Of a stretch of 64,000 bases of DNA, positions 36,594 through 45,003 are shown in pieces (positions within the stretch are counted from its first letter, which is position 1; every line of letters begins with the position of its first letter). Source of the stretch: Pseudomonas sp. Leaf58. Lineage in GTDB: Bacteria > Pseudomonadota > Gammaproteobacteria > Pseudomonadales > Pseudomonadaceae. A program made the translations under genes and the position numbers. The stretch is from NCBI RefSeq assembly GCF_003627215.1, contig NZ_CP032677.1, positions 2,609,501 to 2,673,500 of the forward strand, in the 5' to 3' direction. Under the pieces are notes generated by a model, which saw nothing but the letters and a program-made list of their open reading frames with translations, was not told where the DNA came from and made no database searches.

Positions 36594-37019
36594 CTATTTG
36601 GCTTTCCAGTACTTCTGCATTTCCAGGAACAGGAACGAAGCGGTCCAGGTGATCAGCACCAGGCCCGTGAGTGCTTGCAGACCGGTGAGGTATTTGAGAT
36701 GGCCGGTGGGCGCAATATCGCCGAAGCCTATGGTGGTGTAGGTGGTAAAGGAAAAGTACACGCAGTCCAGAAAACTCCCGTCGAAATTGCCGCTGAGCGT
36801 GCCCCAGCCCTCAGCATGGGCCATCAGGTAATATGCCAGGGCAAAGCACCAAACCTCCAAGGCATGGGCCAGCAACGCACCGAATACGCCCACGACGATG
36901 CGAAATCGGCTCCACAGTTTGAGGTGCGGTAGCCAGTCATTCAGGCGCAGCAGGCATTCGTAGTGAATGATCACCACCAGGATCACCACCAGCATGTTGA
37001 TCAGTGTGACAGTAAGCAT
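36594..37019 (-). CDS. Two-helix potassium channel family protein
   Basis: A 141-residue ion channel. Membrane helices at about 2-22, 40-63 and 113-133, with a pore helix before the selectivity filter TTIGFGD (about 93-99), the potassium signature. No cytoplasmic RCK domain, so it is minimal. Start at ATG 37019 chosen; upstream TTG at 37067 adds 16 residues. Confidence 0.82.
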   Translation of the reverse strand: MLTVTLINMLVVILVVIIHYECLLRLNDWLPHLKLWSRFRIVVGVFGALLAHALEVWCFALAYYLMAHAEGWGTLSGNFDGSFLDCVYFSFTTYTTIGFGDIAPTGHLKYLTGLQALTGLVLITWTASFLFLEMQKYWKAK

Positions 37020-37190
37020 TGCGGGTATTCTTGCCGGGATTGGAGGTTCACTGCTTTTGCCGATCAACAGCTGTGCTGGAGTGCTCTAGGGTAGGGGCAT
37101 GAGCGCCACGAGTGGGGGGACGAACTGGCATCGAGCGTGAAGCAGCTGCCTGGTTACCGGGACGGGAAGATCGTGCAACCAGGCGGTTGA

Positions 37191-38087
37191 TTAGCCGTGG
37201 ATCGCCAGGATGCTGGTGTTAACTTTATAAAGGCTTTGCTCGGTTGTGCTACCGATGACTTTAGTCTGCCCTTCATGGTAGAGCGTACCCATGACCACCA
37301 CGTCGAAGCCATGCTGATTGGCGTATTCGCTGACGACGTTGCGGGCAGCGCCGCGCAGCAAATGCAGGTTATCCGGCTTGATACCGTAGTTGTTGCCGAA
37401 CTTCGTCAGGCGCTCCCGTGCCCGACCGGTTATGTCCTCGATCAGTTCGTCTGTCCACGCCACCGGCGCGGCAGCATAGGCGACGAAACTGGGGCTGACG
37501 TCATACGCCTGGAGCAGATGCAGTTGCGCCTTGCAGCGCTGCGCCAGCGCCTGGGCGGTCTGCACGATGCGGTCGTTGAGCTTGTCGACCGCAGGGTCGT
37601 GCTCGACCAGGTCCACGGTGGCCAGTACGCGGCGTGGGAGTGTTGCATCAGCCCGTGTCACCAGGTGCAGCGGGATCGGGCAACGGCGCAGCAGTTGCCA
37701 GTCCAGTGGCGTGAGCAGGGCACGGCTGACAAGGGTTTCGTGGTGGATATCCTTGATCAACATTTCCACCCGGTGCAATTGCGCCAGGCGGATCAGATCC
37801 TTGAGCGGGTCGTCGTCATCCAGCGTCTGGGCATAGGCAGTGATGCCCAGCTCGCCAAGCGCCTTCACTTGGTCGTTCAGCCATGCCTTGCGGTGCTCGG
37901 CGTCCTGCTTGCGGGCGTTGCTCCGTAATATCTGGTCCAAGGTGGCCAGGCGTGATGGCAGTTGACTCAGTACCACCAAGTGCAAGGTGGCGCCTGTGGC
38001 CTTGGCCAGCGCTTGGGCTCGCGCCAGGGCGGGTGAGGGGTGCAGGTCCGGATGGCAGATCAGCAACAGCCGCGAAAATGCATTCAT
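37191..38087 (-). CDS. Tandem universal stress protein
   Basis: A 298-residue two-domain UspA protein. C-terminal VVMGTLYHEGQTKVIGSTTE is the nucleotide loop (GxxGx9GS pattern, with a changed second residue). Start MNAFSR at 38087; the frame to 38114 adds nine residues. Divergent from the usp at 38252 across a perfect Fnr box. Confidence 0.87.
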   Translation of the reverse strand: MNAFSRLLLICHPDLHPSPALARAQALAKATGATLHLVVLSQLPSRLATLDQILRSNARKQDAEHRKAWLNDQVKALGELGITAYAQTLDDDDPLKDLIRLAQLHRVEMLIKDIHHETLVSRALLTPLDWQLLRRCPIPLHLVTRADATLPRRVLATVDLVEHDPAVDKLNDRIVQTAQALAQRCKAQLHLLQAYDVSPSFVAYAAAPVAWTDELIEDITGRARERLTKFGNNYGIKPDNLHLLRGAARNVVSEYANQHGFDVVVMGTLYHEGQTKVIGSTTEQSLYKVNTSILAIHG

Positions 38088-38166
38088 GATGGCCTCCGCA
38101 GTGATGGCCGCCATCGTTGATAGCGCACCAGTACAGCCCTATGGTGGCGCTATCGCACCGGGGGGC

Positions 38167-38180
38167 CTTGATTTTTATCA
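38167..38180. promoter_or_regulatory. Fnr/Anr box TTGATTTTTATCAA
   Basis: Perfect TTGAT-N4-ATCAA between two divergent usp genes; centred 78 bp from the start at 38252 and 86 bp from the start at 38087, so it may serve both. Confidence 0.8.
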
Positions 38181-38251
38181 AGATGGACCTTGCACTGGCC
38201 TTGATAATGATTGGCGTGCGCAAGTCTTGGCGCTGCGCCGGGAGGTGACCG

Positions 38252-39142
38252 ATGAGCCCGTACCGCCGAATCATGCTGATCATGACCGAAGTCCAGACCA
38301 GTGCAGCACTTTGCCGTGCCATGGCATTGGCCGAGGCGTCAGCTGCGTCCTTGCACGTGCTGGGTATCCATGAACCCGCCGAATTACGCGTGCATCATGA
38401 ATTGCAGGGAGCCCCGCTGCCGTCAGCAGCGTTCGTGCGGTTCAGTGCGGCGCTCAAAGCGTTGCTAGCGGAGCAGCCGGCAACCTGCCTACGGCCAACG
38501 GTCGAGGCCGTAGAAACCTTCAGCCGGCGTGATGTGGTACCGGCCTGCATCGCCCTCTATGCACCTGACCTGGTGATCAAGGACTGCACCGGCTGCTCCA
38601 CGCTCGGTCAAATTACTCAGACATCGCTAGACCATGTGCTGTTGCATGCGCACGCAGGGCTGCTGCTGTTGGTACCGGCGAACGCCCCAGCAATGCCTGG
38701 CAACATCCTGGTCGCCACCGATGTAAGCAACCCATCGGCGGAGAACGATGCCCTCAACCATGCGCTGGTTGCGGCAGGTCAGCGACTGGCCGCGCAATGC
38801 AAGGGCCAGCTTCACCTGCTCTCGGCGTACGACCTGCCCATCGCCATGCTGGCCAACCCGGACCTCGCCGCGCCTTGGGCTGACGAAGTGCGCGCGTCAC
38901 TGCAGGTGCCGTTCGACGCGTTGGCCGACAGCCATGGTATCGCCCACGCTCACCGGCACTTCAAGGAAGGCGCGCCATTGCGCATCATCGAGTCCCATAT
39001 CGTTTCCCTGAACATCGATGTGGTGGTGGTCGGTGTTCTGCAGGCCAGGCGTTGGGCAAAGCTGATTGGTGATACCACCGAACGGCTGGTCAGTCATGCC
39101 CCGTGCAGCATCCTGACAGTTAGGCCCACGCCCGCTGGCTGA
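38252..39142 (+). CDS. Tandem universal stress protein
   Basis: A 296-residue two-domain UspA protein (MSPYRRIMLIMTEVQ start; second domain VVGVLQARRWAKLIGDTTER). GGAGG lies four bases before the ATG. Part of the four-gene usp set of this island. Confidence 0.87.
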   Translation: MSPYRRIMLIMTEVQTSAALCRAMALAEASAASLHVLGIHEPAELRVHHELQGAPLPSAAFVRFSAALKALLAEQPATCLRPTVEAVETFSRRDVVPACIALYAPDLVIKDCTGCSTLGQITQTSLDHVLLHAHAGLLLLVPANAPAMPGNILVATDVSNPSAENDALNHALVAAGQRLAAQCKGQLHLLSAYDLPIAMLANPDLAAPWADEVRASLQVPFDALADSHGIAHAHRHFKEGAPLRIIESHIVSLNIDVVVVGVLQARRWAKLIGDTTERLVSHAPCSILTVRPTPAG

Positions 39143-39625
39143 CTCTGGCGGTGTCCTGGCCTGGGCGATTGCGCATGGTTACTACGCGTATTGTTGACCT
39201 AAGATAACTTCCACTGCCTTTCAGATCGTCGCGCGCTGAGTGCAGTGATAGCGTTCATGCATACGCTTTTAATGCAGGGCGTGGCCATGTATCAGATCCA
39301 CGGGATCGCGGTGCTTCGAGGTGGATTTCCACTCGGCATGCGCAGCCCGCATCCGTCTGTTCAAACGCCTGTTGAACGCAGACATATCGGCACCTTTGTG
39401 GGGCAAAGGTCATGGGCAGAAGGGGGGCCTGAAGAATAGCGGAACTCAGCTGTGCTAAACCGTCAGTCCAGCGTGACGGATTCCTGAACAGGTACTCAAA
39501 GCGTAGCAGCAATTGACGCCCGTCATAGACCCGACGGGCCGCCACAACGCGTGGATATCAGCGGCATGGGTACAGCGTTAAGATGGCATCTGGTTTTTGC
39601 CTGTCGTTTGTTACGGAGCGCTGAG
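39143..39625. other. Gap without a supported gene
   Basis: 483 bp between the usp gene and the YeeE-like gene. Weak frames (39245-39439 plus, 39255-39545 minus) have no recognised domain or good start. I see no repeats or Fnr box. Confidence 0.5.
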
Positions 39626-40063
39626 ATGCTTATTGATATGGCTGCCTTCACGCCGTGGTCGGCATTGATTGGGGGGGCAATGATCGGTTTGGCCGCTGGC
39701 CTGTTTGCCGTGGCGAACGGGCGCATTGCGGGTATTAGCGGTTTGCTCGGCTCGCTGCTGCAACGCGCAGGAGAAGGGCGTGGCGAGAACGTGTTCTTTT
39801 TGCTGGGCGTTATCGCCGCGCCACTGTTATGGCAAGCGTTCGTGGCCATGCCGCCTGTTCACTTCAACACGGCGCCGTGGTTGCTAGTGGTGGCGGGGCT
39901 TCTGGTAGGTTTGGGCACGCGCTATGGCGCTGGCTGCACCAGTGGCCATGGTGTGTGCGGCTTGTCGCGAATGTCGCCCCGTTCGGCAGTGGCGACGCTG
40001 TGTTTCATAGCGGCCGGTTTTGCCACCGTCTTCGTGGCTCGGCATCTTCTGTCAGGAGCGTGA
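39626..40063 (+). CDS. YeeE/YedE-family membrane protein (first subunit)
   Basis: A 145-residue membrane protein with about four helices. Conserved YeeE features: [19 protein letters not shown] (about 20-38) and [19 protein letters not shown] (about 96-114), with the Cys in GAGCTSGHG that is thought to carry thiosulfate/sulfur. Alternative start at 39638. Followed one base later by a second half-size protein, so the pair likely forms one transporter. Confidence 0.85.
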   Translation: MLIDMAAFTPWSALIGGAMIGLAAGLFAVANGRIAGISGLLGSLLQRAGEGRGENVFFLLGVIAAPLLWQAFVAMPPVHFNTAPWLLVVAGLLVGLGTRYGAGCTSGHGVCGLSRMSPRSAVATLCFIAAGFATVFVARHLLSGA

Positions 40064-40064
40064 A

Positions 40065-40502
40065 ATGAACCGTGTCAGTGGTTTCATCGCGGGGGTGCTG
40101 TTCGGCATGGGGCTATTGCTGTCCGGCATGGCGAACCCCGCCAAGGTGCTTGGCTTTCTTGACCTGGCTGGGCAATGGGATCCGTCGCTGGCGCTGGTAA
40201 TGGTCGGTGCCATCGGTGCTGCGCTGTTGCCGATGGCTTGGGCGCGTCGACACCCCGTGGCGTTGCTAGGGGGCAAGATGCAGTTGCCCTCCCGGCGTGA
40301 CATTGACCGGCGGCTTGTGGGTGGGAGCGTTGTGTTCGGGGTTGGCTGGGGGCTGGCGGGGGTGTGCCCTGGGCCTGCGCTGGTGTTGCTCCCCGGCGGC
40401 TATTGGCAAGCCTGGCTATTCGTGGCGGCGATGCTGACGGGCATGCTGCTGTTCAACTGGATGGAGGCGATTGGCGCCGGTCAGTCAAGCCGAAACGGAT
40501 AA
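40065..40502 (+). CDS. YeeE/YedE-family membrane protein (second subunit, DUF6691-type)
   Basis: A 145-residue membrane protein. [21 protein letters not shown] start, [15 protein letters not shown] (about 22-36) and [16 protein letters not shown] (about 98-113) are YeeE/YedE landmarks. Half-length partner of the preceding gene; one base separates its ATG from the previous stop. Confidence 0.85.
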   Translation: MNRVSGFIAGVLFGMGLLLSGMANPAKVLGFLDLAGQWDPSLALVMVGAIGAALLPMAWARRHPVALLGGKMQLPSRRDIDRRLVGGSVVFGVGWGLAGVCPGPALVLLPGGYWQAWLFVAAMLTGMLLFNWMEAIGAGQSSRNG

Positions 40503-40567
40503 GCTGGAACCAGCCCCGCTAGGTTATCGACCGATCGGTCAAGCGAGACGAACGTCGATACCGCCAC

Positions 40568-40586
40568 TTCAGATTCCCTTCAGATT
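40568..40586 (+). promoter_or_regulatory. Direct repeat TTCAGATT-N3-TTCAGATT
   Basis: Two TTCAGATT copies (40568-40575 and 40579-40586) with an 11-bp period, 45 bp before the start of the thermostable-hemolysin operon. Tandem repeats at one helical turn are typical of OmpR-type response regulators; the operon's own regulator is collapsed (44881-45003). Inference. Confidence 0.45.
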
Positions 40587-40596
40587 CGCCATGAAT

Positions 40597-40627
40597 ACTC
40601 CCCCTAACCAACCCTATCGGGGGGAGT
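40597..40627 (+). promoter_or_regulatory. Hairpin that pairs the ribosome-binding site
   Basis: ACTCCCCC (40597-40604) can pair with the Shine-Dalgarno sequence GGGGGAGT in 40620-40627, four bases before the ATG at 40631, 15-base loop. It may regulate translation of the hemolysin-like gene. Confidence 0.5.
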
Positions 40628-40630
40628 TTC

Positions 40631-41308
40631 ATGACTCAATATACCTGGAGCAACCTGCTCCCGCTGCCGATTGGCAGCCACATCGATCATCACGCCTGTT
40701 TATCGCTTCTGCTGCACGGTGACCCCAAGCGCGGCGAGCTTGAGCAGTTCATCCATCAGTGCTTTGCCACGACGCATCACGCCGATATTCATCATTTCCT
40801 GCCTGAACTGCTGGCGTTACATGACAGCCATGGGCGTTTGATCGCTGCGGCGGGTATGCGCCCGGCCAGCAGCGGGCTGCTGTTTCTTGAGCATTACCTG
40901 GATGAGCCCGTGGAAAGCGCGGTTTCGCGCATAGCGGGCCAGCCCCTTGAGCGCGAAAGCGTAGTCGAGGTCGGCAACCTGGCTTCGCTGAGTGCCGGCA
41001 GTGCCCGGATCATGATCATAGCAGTGACCTGGCTGCTCGCTACACGGGGCCTTCGGTGGGTGGTGTTTACCGGGGCGTCGACGCTGATCAACAGCTTCCA
41101 GCGTCTGGGATTGGTGCCGCACGTGCTGGCTGAGGCCGACCCGGCCCGCCTGAACGAGCCGGCGGAGCATTGGGGAAGTTATTACGCCCAGCACCCGCAA
41201 GTATTCGTCGGTGACATCCGCTATGGCTTCGATCGCTTGAACCAGGCCGGCGTGTTCCAGCGCCTGGGCTTGCCAGTGCTGTCCGAGGAGACCGGCCATG
41301 CCGCATGA
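40631..41308 (+). CDS. Thermostable hemolysin family protein
   Basis: A 225-residue protein with the family features VVEVGNLASLSAGSARIMI (about 110-128) and FTGASTLINSFQRLGL (about 145-160). The family is called thermostable hemolysin but its fold and neighbours resemble acyltransferases of the GNAT type; lytic activity should not be assumed. First gene of the 40631-46364 operon. Confidence 0.85.
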   Translation: MTQYTWSNLLPLPIGSHIDHHACLSLLLHGDPKRGELEQFIHQCFATTHHADIHHFLPELLALHDSHGRLIAAAGMRPASSGLLFLEHYLDEPVESAVSRIAGQPLERESVVEVGNLASLSAGSARIMIIAVTWLLATRGLRWVVFTGASTLINSFQRLGLVPHVLAEADPARLNEPAEHWGSYYAQHPQVFVGDIRYGFDRLNQAGVFQRLGLPVLSEETGHAA

Positions 41309-42758
41309 GTTGGAGCGCTTCAAACGCGTGTTGTTCGAGCATGCCCAAGCGCACGGTGATGCAGTGGCGGTGGAGGGTGCAACTGAGCGGTTCAGCTATA
41401 TGCAACTGCTCGCCGAGGTGGACCTGCGTGCTGATGTACTGCGTCAACAACAGCCAGGCGCGCTGGTGCTGGCACTGGATAATGGGCCAGAACTGCTGTT
41501 CTGGGACCTGGCGGCACTGGTTTCGGGGCGAGCCTGTGTGATCGTCCCGTCATTCTTCAGCCCATCGCAGGTTCGTCATTGCATCGAGCAGAGCGGCGCG
41601 ACCCTGGCCTTGTGCCTGCCGGCTTGGGAGGACACGCTTGGTCAACTTGGCTTCGCCAAGCACGATGCGTTCTGGGCGCGCACGCTGCAAGCAGCTGTGG
41701 CGTTGCCAGAAGGTACCGCCAAGGTCACCTACACCTCTGGTAGTACAGGGACCCCAAAAGGTGTGTGCCTGGGCGCGGATGCCATGCTGCGCGTAGCCCA
41801 TGAACTGGCGATGGCCAGCCGGCCCACCGAGCCCCAGCGCTACCTGGCGGTGTTGCCGTTGGGCGTATTGCTGGAAAACCTGGGCGTTTATGCTGCCTTG
41901 ATGGCAGGGGCGAGTGTGCTGCTGTACCCACAAGCGCAACTGGGCATGGGCGGCGCCAGCCAGGTCGATTTCAAGCGGCTGCTGGCGAGCATAGCCCTTA
42001 GCCGGGCGCAGAGCCTGATCCTGGTGCCGCAACTGCTGATGGGCCTGGTGACGGCGATCGAGCGTGGCTTGATGCCGGTTGGTGCACTGAGCTTCGTCGC
42101 GGTCGGCGGAGCACGGGTATCGCCCAGCCTGCTGGCGCGGGCCGAGGCGGTTGGCTTGCCGGTATTCGAAGGCTACGGCCTGTCGGAGTGTGCCTCGGTG
42201 GTGGCGCTCAATCGCCCGGGGGCAAAGCGCCCAGGCAGCGTCGGCCGGCCATTGCCGCATGTGCAGGTGCGTATCGCCGAGGATGGCGAGGTATTGGTCG
42301 CCGGTTCGGTGCTGCTGGGTTACCTGGGGGAGGCACCGGTCTCGTCAACCTGGTGGGCCACAGGCGACCTGGGTTACTTCGATGACCAGGGTTACCTGTA
42401 CCTGAATGGGCGCAAGAAACACCAGTTCATTACCAGCTTCGGTCGCAACGTCAACCCGGAATGGGTGGAAGCCGAGCTGACCCAGAGCGGCGTCATCGCC
42501 CAGGCGTTCGTACACGGCGAAGGGCTGCCGCGCAACCTGGCATTGCTCTGGCCGCTTGATCCAGGCGCCACTGATGAGGCCATCGAGCAGGCCGTGCAAC
42601 TCAGTAATGCGACTTTGCCTGATTACGCCAGGGTGCATGCCTGGCGGCGCCTGCCGGGCCCGCTCACGCCTGCCGAGCATACCTTGACTGCCAATGGCCG
42701 CCCGCGACGCGAGGCGATCTTGCAGCGTTATCACGCTCTGTTGTCCGACATCCAGTGA
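41298..42758 (+). CDS. Adenylate-forming acyl-CoA synthetase/ligase
   Basis: A 486-residue ANL enzyme. P-loop VTYTSGSTGTPKG (about 142-154), GYGLSECASVVALN (about 291-304) for ATP, and NGRKKHQFITSFGRNVNPEWVE for the hinge (about 371-392). It presumably activates a carboxylic acid as AMP/CoA thioester. It overlaps the hemolysin-like gene by 11 bases. Confidence 0.88.
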   Translation: MPHELERFKRVLFEHAQAHGDAVAVEGATERFSYMQLLAEVDLRADVLRQQQPGALVLALDNGPELLFWDLAALVSGRACVIVPSFFSPSQVRHCIEQSGATLALCLPAWEDTLGQLGFAKHDAFWARTLQAAVALPEGTAKVTYTSGSTGTPKGVCLGADAMLRVAHELAMASRPTEPQRYLAVLPLGVLLENLGVYAALMAGASVLLYPQAQLGMGGASQVDFKRLLASIALSRAQSLILVPQLLMGLVTAIERGLMPVGALSFVAVGGARVSPSLLARAEAVGLPVFEGYGLSECASVVALNRPGAKRPGSVGRPLPHVQVRIAEDGEVLVAGSVLLGYLGEAPVSSTWWATGDLGYFDDQGYLYLNGRKKHQFITSFGRNVNPEWVEAELTQSGVIAQAFVHGEGLPRNLALLWPLDPGATDEAIEQAVQLSNATLPDYARVHAWRRLPGPLTPAEHTLTANGRPRREAILQRYHALLSDIQ

Positions 42759-42766
42759 GGTCCGTC

Positions 42767-43447
42767 ATGTCATTTTTCGACACGCTTCAATTGCAAACTG
42801 CCCACGAACGCCAGGCCCTGTTCGCGGTGCCGGTCATTCGTGCAGCCCTGGCCGGCCAGGTCAGCCGGGACAGCTACATCGCTTTTCTGACCCAGGCCTA
42901 CCACCATGTACGTCACACCGTACCGTTGATGATGGCCTGCGGTGCGCGTTTACCCGCGCGGCTGGAATGGCTGCGTGGCGCCGTGTGCGAGTACATCGAA
43001 GAGGAGTATGGCCACGAGCAGTGGATCCTCAACGATATCAAGGCCTGTGGCGGTGACTGGGAAGCGGTGCGGGACGGCCGGCCGGCCATGCCGATCGAGT
43101 TGATGGTCGCCTACCTTTACGACCTTATCGCCCGCGGCAACCCGGTGGGGCTGTTCGGCATGGTCAACGTGCTCGAAGGTACCAGCATCGCCTTGGCCAC
43201 CCATGCCGCCGGTTCGATCCAGAACAGCCTGGGGTTGCCGGATAGCGCGTTCAGCTACCTCAGCTCCCACGGGGCTCTGGACCAGGACCACATGGTGACC
43301 TACAAGCGGTTGATGGACCGGCTGGAAGACGTCGAAGATCACCAGGCGGTGATACACGCCGCCAAGGTGGTTTACCGCCTGTATACCGGGATGTTCGAAG
43401 GCTTGCCGCAGGCGGGCCAGCCAGAGGTGCACCATGCGCTTGTCTGA
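42767..43447 (+). CDS. Heme-oxygenase-like iron-binding oxidase (TenA-like)
   Basis: A 226-residue all-helical protein. Possible metal ligands Glu80/His83 in EEEYGHEQW, Glu137 in NVLEGTSIA, and His168, Asp172 and His175 in HGALDQDH follow the pattern E-H-E-H-D-H of heme-oxygenase-like diiron oxidases, while thiaminase cysteine is absent. GAGG precedes the ATG at 42767. Next to an acyl ligase, a possible role is oxidation of an acyl or amino-acid substrate. Reaction unknown. Confidence 0.75.
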   Translation: MSFFDTLQLQTAHERQALFAVPVIRAALAGQVSRDSYIAFLTQAYHHVRHTVPLMMACGARLPARLEWLRGAVCEYIEEEYGHEQWILNDIKACGGDWEAVRDGRPAMPIELMVAYLYDLIARGNPVGLFGMVNVLEGTSIALATHAAGSIQNSLGLPDSAFSYLSSHGALDQDHMVTYKRLMDRLEDVEDHQAVIHAAKVVYRLYTGMFEGLPQAGQPEVHHALV

Positions 43448-44240
43448 ATCGGTGGTGGTGCTGACCGGGGCCAGTGGTGGTATCGGCCTGGAGCTTGCCG
43501 AGCAACTGTGCGCCGCGGGTGCCCGGGTGCTGGCGGTTAGTCGACACCTGGGCAAGCTGGCAGGCCTGATGAACCGCTACCCGGAGCACTTGCGCTGGCA
43601 AACAGCAGACCTGCGCACCCAGCAAGGTCGTGAGCAGGTCGTCAGCCGGGCCCGCGAGATGGGCGGGATCAATGTGCTGATCAATGCCGCCGGCGTGAAC
43701 CGTTTCGCCTTGCTCGACCAACTGGACGAGTACGCGCTGGACGAGTTGCTGGATATCAACCTCAAAGCCCCTCTGCAACTGACGCGTGCCTGCCTGCCGC
43801 TGCTGCGCGCGCAACCTAAGGGGCTGGTGGTCAATGTCGGTTCCACTTATGGCTCGATCGGCTACCCCGGTTATGCCACTTACTGCGCCAGCAAGTTTGC
43901 ACTGCGTGGCTTTTCGGAAGCGCTACGCCGCGAGTTGGCCGATACCACGGTGAATGTGCTGTACGCGGCGCCCAGGGCCACCCGCACGGGCATGAACAGC
44001 AGCGCCGCGACGGCGCTTAATCAGGCGCTTAAAGTTGGCGTGGACGACCCTGCCGATGTCGCCCGCGCCGTGCTCGAGGCGGTGCAGTCCGAGCGTAACG
44101 AACTGTACCTGGGCTGGCCGGAGAAGTTGTTCGTGCGTATCAATAGCATGTTGCCGGGGGTGGTCGACCGTGCGCTGCGCAAGCAACTGCCAGTGATCCG
44201 GCGGTACATCGGGAGTCATTCCAAGGAGTCGAGCAAATGA
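43434..44240 (+). CDS. Short-chain dehydrogenase/reductase
   Basis: A 268-residue SDR. TGASGGIG cofactor loop (about 11-18), NAAG at about 83-86, catalytic Ser in VGSTYGSIGY (about 137-146) and YATYCASK with the Tyr and Lys (about 149-156). Substrate unknown. Overlaps the preceding gene by 14 bases. Confidence 0.9.
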   Translation: MRLSESVVVLTGASGGIGLELAEQLCAAGARVLAVSRHLGKLAGLMNRYPEHLRWQTADLRTQQGREQVVSRAREMGGINVLINAAGVNRFALLDQLDEYALDELLDINLKAPLQLTRACLPLLRAQPKGLVVNVGSTYGSIGYPGYATYCASKFALRGFSEALRRELADTTVNVLYAAPRATRTGMNSSAATALNQALKVGVDDPADVARAVLEAVQSERNELYLGWPEKLFVRINSMLPGVVDRALRKQLPVIRRYIGSHSKESSK

Positions 44241-44878
44241 AGCGTCTGTACTTCGTCAGCCTGTTGGCCTTTGCCCCCTTCACTTGGGCACTGGACCAAA
44301 CCGGTACACAACACCTGAATGATCTGCAGCAGCGCTGGGCGCAGATCCAGTATCAACTGCCGAAAGAAAAACGTGCCGACGCCTTCGAAAAACTGGCCGG
44401 CGACGCAACGGCATTCGTTCATCAATACCCCGGCACACCTGAGCCGTTGATCTGGGAGGGCATCATTAACAGCAGCTGGGCCGGCGCTGTCGGTGGCTTG
44501 GGCGCGCTGAGCAAGGTCAAGGCGGCGAAGGCTAGCCTGGAGCAAGCCATGAAGCTGGACCCCGATGCCCTGCAAGGCTCGGCCTACACCAGCCTAGGCA
44601 CACTGTACGACCAGGTACCTGGCTGGCCGATCGGTTTCGGCGATGCCGCCAAGGCCGAGGCCATGCTGCGTGAGGCCCTGCGGATCAACCCAAACGGAAT
44701 CGACAGCAACTACTTCTGGGCCGATCATCTGTACCGGCAAAAACGCTATCCTGAAGCCACAACAGCCTTGCACAAGGCCTTGCAGGCACCCCCTCGGCCA
44801 GGGCGTGAATTGGCGGACCAGGGCCGGCGTGCCGATATCGATGCTTTACTCAAAGCCATCAAGGAGAAACAGGACTGA
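44237..44878 (+). CDS. Exported TPR-repeat protein
   Basis: A 213-residue protein with a signal peptide (MKRLYFVSLLAFAPFTWALD) and alpha-helical TPR-like repeats from about residue 85 (AKASLEQAMKLDPDA, AEAMLREALRINPNG, ATTALHKALQ). Likely periplasmic scaffold. Four-base overlap with the SDR. Confidence 0.8.
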   Translation: MKRLYFVSLLAFAPFTWALDQTGTQHLNDLQQRWAQIQYQLPKEKRADAFEKLAGDATAFVHQYPGTPEPLIWEGIINSSWAGAVGGLGALSKVKAAKASLEQAMKLDPDALQGSAYTSLGTLYDQVPGWPIGFGDAAKAEAMLREALRINPNGIDSNYFWADHLYRQKRYPEATTALHKALQAPPRPGRELADQGRRADIDALLKAIKEKQD

Positions 44879-44880
44879 AT

Positions 44881-45003
44881 ATGCGGCGGTGGCGGGTTGA
44901 GGACGATGTTGCATTGGCTGAGGGCATTGGCAATGGTTTGTGCCAGGAGGGCTTCTTGCCGACGGTGCGTGGCAATGCTTGGCGAGTCGAGGTCAAGGCA
45001 TGA
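44881..45003 (+). pseudogene. Remnant of an OmpR-type response regulator (in-frame internal deletion)
   Basis: A 40-codon frame: residues 1-26, MRRWRVEDDVALAEGIGNGL then CQEGFL, match the start of OmpR receivers (LLVEDD..LAEGI..GL..EGF), and the last 13, TVRGNAWRVEVKA, match the C-terminal wing (TVRGxGYRL). About 180 codons, including the phosphoacceptor Asp and the DNA-recognition helix, are missing. The stop TGA overlaps the kinase ATG at 45000, the coupling normal for regulator-kinase pairs. It is not a functional regulator. Confidence 0.78.

Noticed and set aside
39255..39545. 96-residue minus-strand frame with fairly good codons
   Set aside because: No recognised motif or ribosome-binding site; kept as unannotated gap.
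40631..41308. A true hemolysin toxin
   Set aside because: The family name is historical; no signal peptide or pore motif is visible and the operon is enzymatic.
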